The notes under the pieces were generated by a model. The model ran no database searches. It worked only from the letters and a program-made list of their open reading frames with translations, and had not been told where the DNA came from. From QNZT01 sp964573205 (GTDB taxonomy: Bacteria > Campylobacterota > Campylobacteria > Campylobacterales > QNZT01), in assembly GCA_964573205.1 (NCBI GenBank), contig CAZNIT010000022.1:1-64000 (forward strand): a stretch of 64,000 nt of DNA, written 5' to 3'. The position numbers and the translations under genes are program-made. This document shows, one piece after another, positions 61,465-64,000 of this stretch (position 1 is the first letter of the stretch; each line of letters opens with the position of its first letter).

Positions 61465-62028
61465 TCAAAAAACGTTATCGACGCTTTGACATATGATATG
61501 ACCGATCAAGATATGCATCTCCTGTATTCTCGGCGTGTCGTTCGAAGGCACGACGATATTGACGTCCGAAATTCGATTCATCCGCCCTCCTCCTTTTCCG
61601 CTTAAAGAGATCGATCTACAATTTAACTCTTTCGCCTTTTTCAAAGCGTTTATCACGTTTTCGGAATTTCCGCTTGTCGAAATGGCTATAAGAAGATCGC
61701 CCTCTTTCGCCAAAGCTTCGAGTTGTCGGCTAAAAACCGTCTCGAAACCGAAATCGTTTCCGATAGCCGTAAGCGCCGAAGTATCTACGCTAAGAGCGAT
61801 TGCGGGCAGAGCGATTCGATTTTTTTTGTAACGACCCGTAAGTTCCGCCGCGATATGCTGTGCATCCGCCGCGGAACCTCCGTTTCCGCAAATTAAGATT
61901 TTATTTCCTTTTGCGAGAGTGTCGGTCGCAATCACGCAAGCCATGTGTATATGATTTTGAAGCTCATCCATGCAGGCGATAAGCGTTTTTGCATGTTGAT
62001 TCATCTCATGTTCAACCATCTTTAACAT
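61465..62028 (-). CDS. gmhA: Phosphoheptose isomerase
   Basis: Converts sedoheptulose 7-phosphate to D-glycero-D-manno-heptose 7-phosphate, first step of LPS core heptose. The 187 residues form a SIS domain with LICGNGGSAADAQHIAAELTGR and ISTSGNSENVINALKKA; the C-terminal EMHILIGHIICQSVD carries the Glu/His that bind zinc. ATG 62028 has AAGG eight bases upstream; an adjacent TTG one codon earlier is less likely. Confidence 0.95.
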   Translation of the reverse strand: MLKMVEHEMNQHAKTLIACMDELQNHIHMACVIATDTLAKGNKILICGNGGSAADAQHIAAELTGRYKKNRIALPAIALSVDTSALTAIGNDFGFETVFSRQLEALAKEGDLLIAISTSGNSENVINALKKAKELNCRSISLSGKGGGRMNRISDVNIVVPSNDTPRIQEMHILIGHIICQSVDNVF

Positions 62029-62057
62029 CAAATTTACCTTTGTTTAATAATAAATCT

Positions 62058-62076
62058 ATTATACCTTTTTAAGGTA
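62058..62076 (-). promoter_or_regulatory. gmhA -10 box with overlapping inverted repeat
   Basis: TATAAT on the minus strand (62063-62058) is followed upstream by TACCTT-N3-AAGGTA (62062-62076). A third TACCTT lies at 62035-62040. The repeats sit between divergent gmhA and the ArsR-like gene and could bind a regulator, but the arms are short. Confidence 0.35.
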
Positions 62077-62149
62077 AATATATAACGGTTTATATTATAT
62101 TTAAACAAACGGCTTTTTAGATAAAAAGAGTAAAATCAGGACAATTGAA

Positions 62150-62833
62150 ATGATAAAAATATTAATGATCGAAGATGACGCCGAATTGGCTGAAATTCTT
62201 TGCGAATATCTGGCACAATTTGATATAGAGGTGACGAATATTGAAGATCCGTTTTCGGGTCTTTCCACACTCAACATACAGAAATTCGATCTGGTGATTT
62301 TGGATTTGACTCTTCCCGGTCTCGACGGACTTGAAGTTTGCACCGACATAAGAAAAAGATACGATATTCCGATCATCATCTCTTCCGCTCGTCATGATAT
62401 AACGGATAAAGTCGAAGCGCTCGAGCGCGGAGCGGATGATTATATGCCAAAACCGTACAATCCAAGAGAGTTGGAAGCCAGGATAAAGAGTCTTCTAAGA
62501 CGCAAAAAAAACGAGTTTGCCAGCAGCAAAAAGAATATTCAAAAGCCCAAAGATATCAAAGTTGACGACGACAAGAAAATCATAACCTACAAGGATCAAG
62601 AGCTGAATCTTACAAAAGCGGAATACGGAATCTTGAAATATCTCATACAAAAAGAGGGAGGCGTCGTCTCAAGAGAAGAGCTTATCTACAATGTGGAAGC
62701 TATCAGCGAAGAGAGTTCGAACAAAAGTATCGACGTCATCGTCGGCAGAATCAGACAAAAACTGCATGAAACTCCTAAAAAACCCAAATACATTCATTCG
62801 GTCAGAGGAGTCGGATATAAGTTCACACAATAG
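62150..62833 (+). CDS. ArsR-like OmpR-family response regulator
   Basis: Regulator of an acid- or envelope-response pair like Helicobacter ArsRS. The 227 residues have a receiver (Asp9-Asp10 pocket, Asp52 phosphate site, Lys101 in MPKPY) and a winged-helix output domain (about 130-227) ending IHSVRGVGYKFTQ. The kinase gene follows after 12 bases. Distinct from the other regulator in this window by sequence. Confidence 0.93.
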   Translation: MIKILMIEDDAELAEILCEYLAQFDIEVTNIEDPFSGLSTLNIQKFDLVILDLTLPGLDGLEVCTDIRKRYDIPIIISSARHDITDKVEALERGADDYMPKPYNPRELEARIKSLLRRKKNEFASSKKNIQKPKDIKVDDDKKIITYKDQELNLTKAEYGILKYLIQKEGGVVSREELIYNVEAISEESSNKSIDVIVGRIRQKLHETPKKPKYIHSVRGVGYKFTQ

Positions 62834-62845
62834 TTACGCAGATTA

Positions 62846-64000
62846 ATGAAAAAATCCATCTTTTACAATATAACACTGATATTTCTAATCGCCGCTTTGG
62901 GAGTCGGCGTTGCCTATTTGTACATGATCAAATACGACAAACAAAAATATACTCAAGAACTGAACGAGCGCTACTCTATTGTCGCTAGAGCGACACTTTA
63001 CAGATTATTGAACGAACCGATAAACGATAAATTCAAAAAAGAGTTGATTGTTTATAACATGAAACTCGTAACTAATACCGATCTTATAAAAGAGGTTCTT
63101 CAAAAAGGAGAAGTTCTTCAAAAACTTAGCGCCAAAGTCGGTTCAAGCGCTATCTACTACTATGATAAAAGCAACTTTTTACTAATCGAGTCCATCAACA
63201 AAAAAGCGATACTGCTCTATGACAAAGCTTTCAAGCCCTATCGTGCGCAGATTTTGTATATCAAACTGATATTCGGAAGTATTTTGATCGTTTTATTCAT
63301 AGCGTATCTTTGGACCATCTCCAGATTAAATCCGATCAAAAAATTAAAAACCGAGATCGATAAATTCGCCAAAGGGGATCTGAACATAAACTGCGTTATG
63401 GATAGAGGAGACGAGATTTCCGAAGTGGCGAACGCTTTCAATCATGCGGTCGATGAGATAAAAAAACTGAACAATTCTAGAAAACTGTTTTTAAGAAACA
63501 TCATGCATGAATTAAAAACTCCGATTACAAAAGGGATGATTTCGGCCGAAATGCTTGAGCAAAGTAAACAAAAAGAGAGGCTCATATCGATATTTCAAAG
63601 GCTGGAGAGCCTATTGAACGAATTTATAGCCATCGAGCAAATTACGGTTGACGGAAGTTATTTGAATAAAAGGATATATAGAATTATCGACATAATAGAC
63701 GAAGCTATAGATATCTCCTTGGTAGAAAAAAACTCGATCGAAATGACGATACAAGAAGATATGCAGCTTAAAGTGGATTTCAAACTCTTCAGTATAGCCA
63801 TAAAAAATATGATCGATAACGGCATAAAATACTCGATCGACAATAAAGTCCATATCTTTGCCGAAGACGACGGTATAGAGTTTTTAAGCCTAGGTAAAAA
63901 ACTACAATATGATCTCTCATATTATCTTGAGCCGTTCACCCAAGGAAGCGACAAAAAAACAAAGAGTTTCGGTCTTGGATTGTATATCGTAGACAGCATT
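62846..64000 (+). CDS. ArsS-like sensor histidine kinase (3' end outside window)
   Basis: The frame starts at ATG 62846 and is still open at the window end after 385 codons. Helix 1 (about 5-28), a periplasmic loop (about 29-137), helix 2 (about 138-158), a HAMP-like segment (about 160-210) and the HisKA motif with His221 in NIMHELKTPITKG are present, followed by an ATPase domain with KNMIDNGIKYS and FGLGLYIVDSI at the very end. The MHELKTPITKG form is typical of the ArsS family. Only the last few dozen residues should be missing. Confidence 0.92.
   Translation, partial: MKKSIFYNITLIFLIAALGVGVAYLYMIKYDKQKYTQELNERYSIVARATLYRLLNEPINDKFKKELIVYNMKLVTNTDLIKEVLQKGEVLQKLSAKVGSSAIYYYDKSNFLLIESINKKAILLYDKAFKPYRAQILYIKLIFGSILIVLFIAYLWTISRLNPIKKLKTEIDKFAKGDLNINCVMDRGDEISEVANAFNHAVDEIKKLNNSRKLFLRNIMHELKTPITKGMISAEMLEQSKQKERLISIFQRLESLLNEFIAIEQITVDGSYLNKRIYRIIDIIDEAIDISLVEKNSIEMTIQEDMQLKVDFKLFSIAIKNMIDNGIKYSIDNKVHIFAEDDGIEFLSLGKKLQYDLSYYLEPFTQGSDKKTKSFGLGLYIVDSI

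Noticed and set aside
1..64000. CRISPR array, insertion sequence, prophage, integrated island or tRNA
   Set aside because: No evenly spaced repeats, transposase or integrase motifs, att-like repeats or tRNA cloverleaf were seen; gene content is core housekeeping throughout.

Overview
The window looks like core chromosome of a member of the Campylobacterota (formerly Epsilonproteobacteria), AT-rich and tightly packed. The pointers are the futalosine-route menaquinone enzyme MqnE, a CbpA-HspR heat-shock pair, an ArsRS-like two-component system, a YidD with a long C-terminal tail, and the block rpmH-rnpA-yidD-yidC-jag-mnmE. KdsA, LpxD, LptE, GmhA and an MsbA-like exporter show a Gram-negative envelope with lipopolysaccharide. 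Genus cannot be fixed by reading alone. I see no rRNA, tRNA, insertion sequence, prophage, integrase or CRISPR array, and no gene-free stretch above 300 bases (the longest is about 265).

Layout. 1-12290 (+): secD (5' end missing), secF, a small membrane protein, leuS, lptE, a GGDEF diguanylate cyclase, folC, an M23 peptidase and mfd, nearly all touching or overlapping. 12324-15579: a peptidoglycan-binding lipoprotein built from 23-residue repeats, facing a lone flagellar L-ring gene flgH, then rmuC. 15644-23556 (-): ilvB-ilvN-lpxD-small ORF, a structured gap, then rpmH-rnpA-yidD-yidC-jag-mnmE. 23706-27006: lnt converging with a CAP-domain lipoprotein. 27271-32233 (-): kdsA, a Wzx-like flippase, an Asp-box propeller protein, a hexapeptide acetyltransferase and a GH3 hydrolase, one tight operon probably for a surface glycan. 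32346-35299: der-aroK converging with mqnE. 35337-37489 (-): two paralogous outer-membrane/SPOR proteins. 37610-41947 (+): glnD-glmS.

41983-47245 (-): a CotH-kinase lipoprotein, an OmpR-type regulator, a histidine kinase and a Cys-rich YtkA-like periplasmic protein in line. 47417-55840: a MscS channel, then aminotransferase (dapC-like), murC, small membrane protein, mutS2, small ORF and a CvfB-like S1 protein. 55827-58287: a beta-helix lipoprotein diverging from an NnrS-family protein. 58296-62028: hspR and cbpA under a promoter that overlaps a HAIR-type operator, diverging from an MsbA-like ABC transporter, then gmhA. 62150 to the end: ArsR-like regulator and ArsS-like kinase (3' end missing).

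The common theme is envelope building: protein export and insertion (SecDF, YidC), lipoprotein maturation (Lnt, with six putative lipoproteins nearby), LPS and peptidoglycan synthesis (LpxD, KdsA, GmhA, LptE, MsbA-like, GlmS, MurC) and envelope sensing. The points I would look at first are rnpA, which has no ATG/GTG/TTG start and seems to begin at ATT; the HAIR operator on the cbpA-hspR promoter; the CotH/two-component/YtkA cluster; and the Asp-box protein in the glycan operon.
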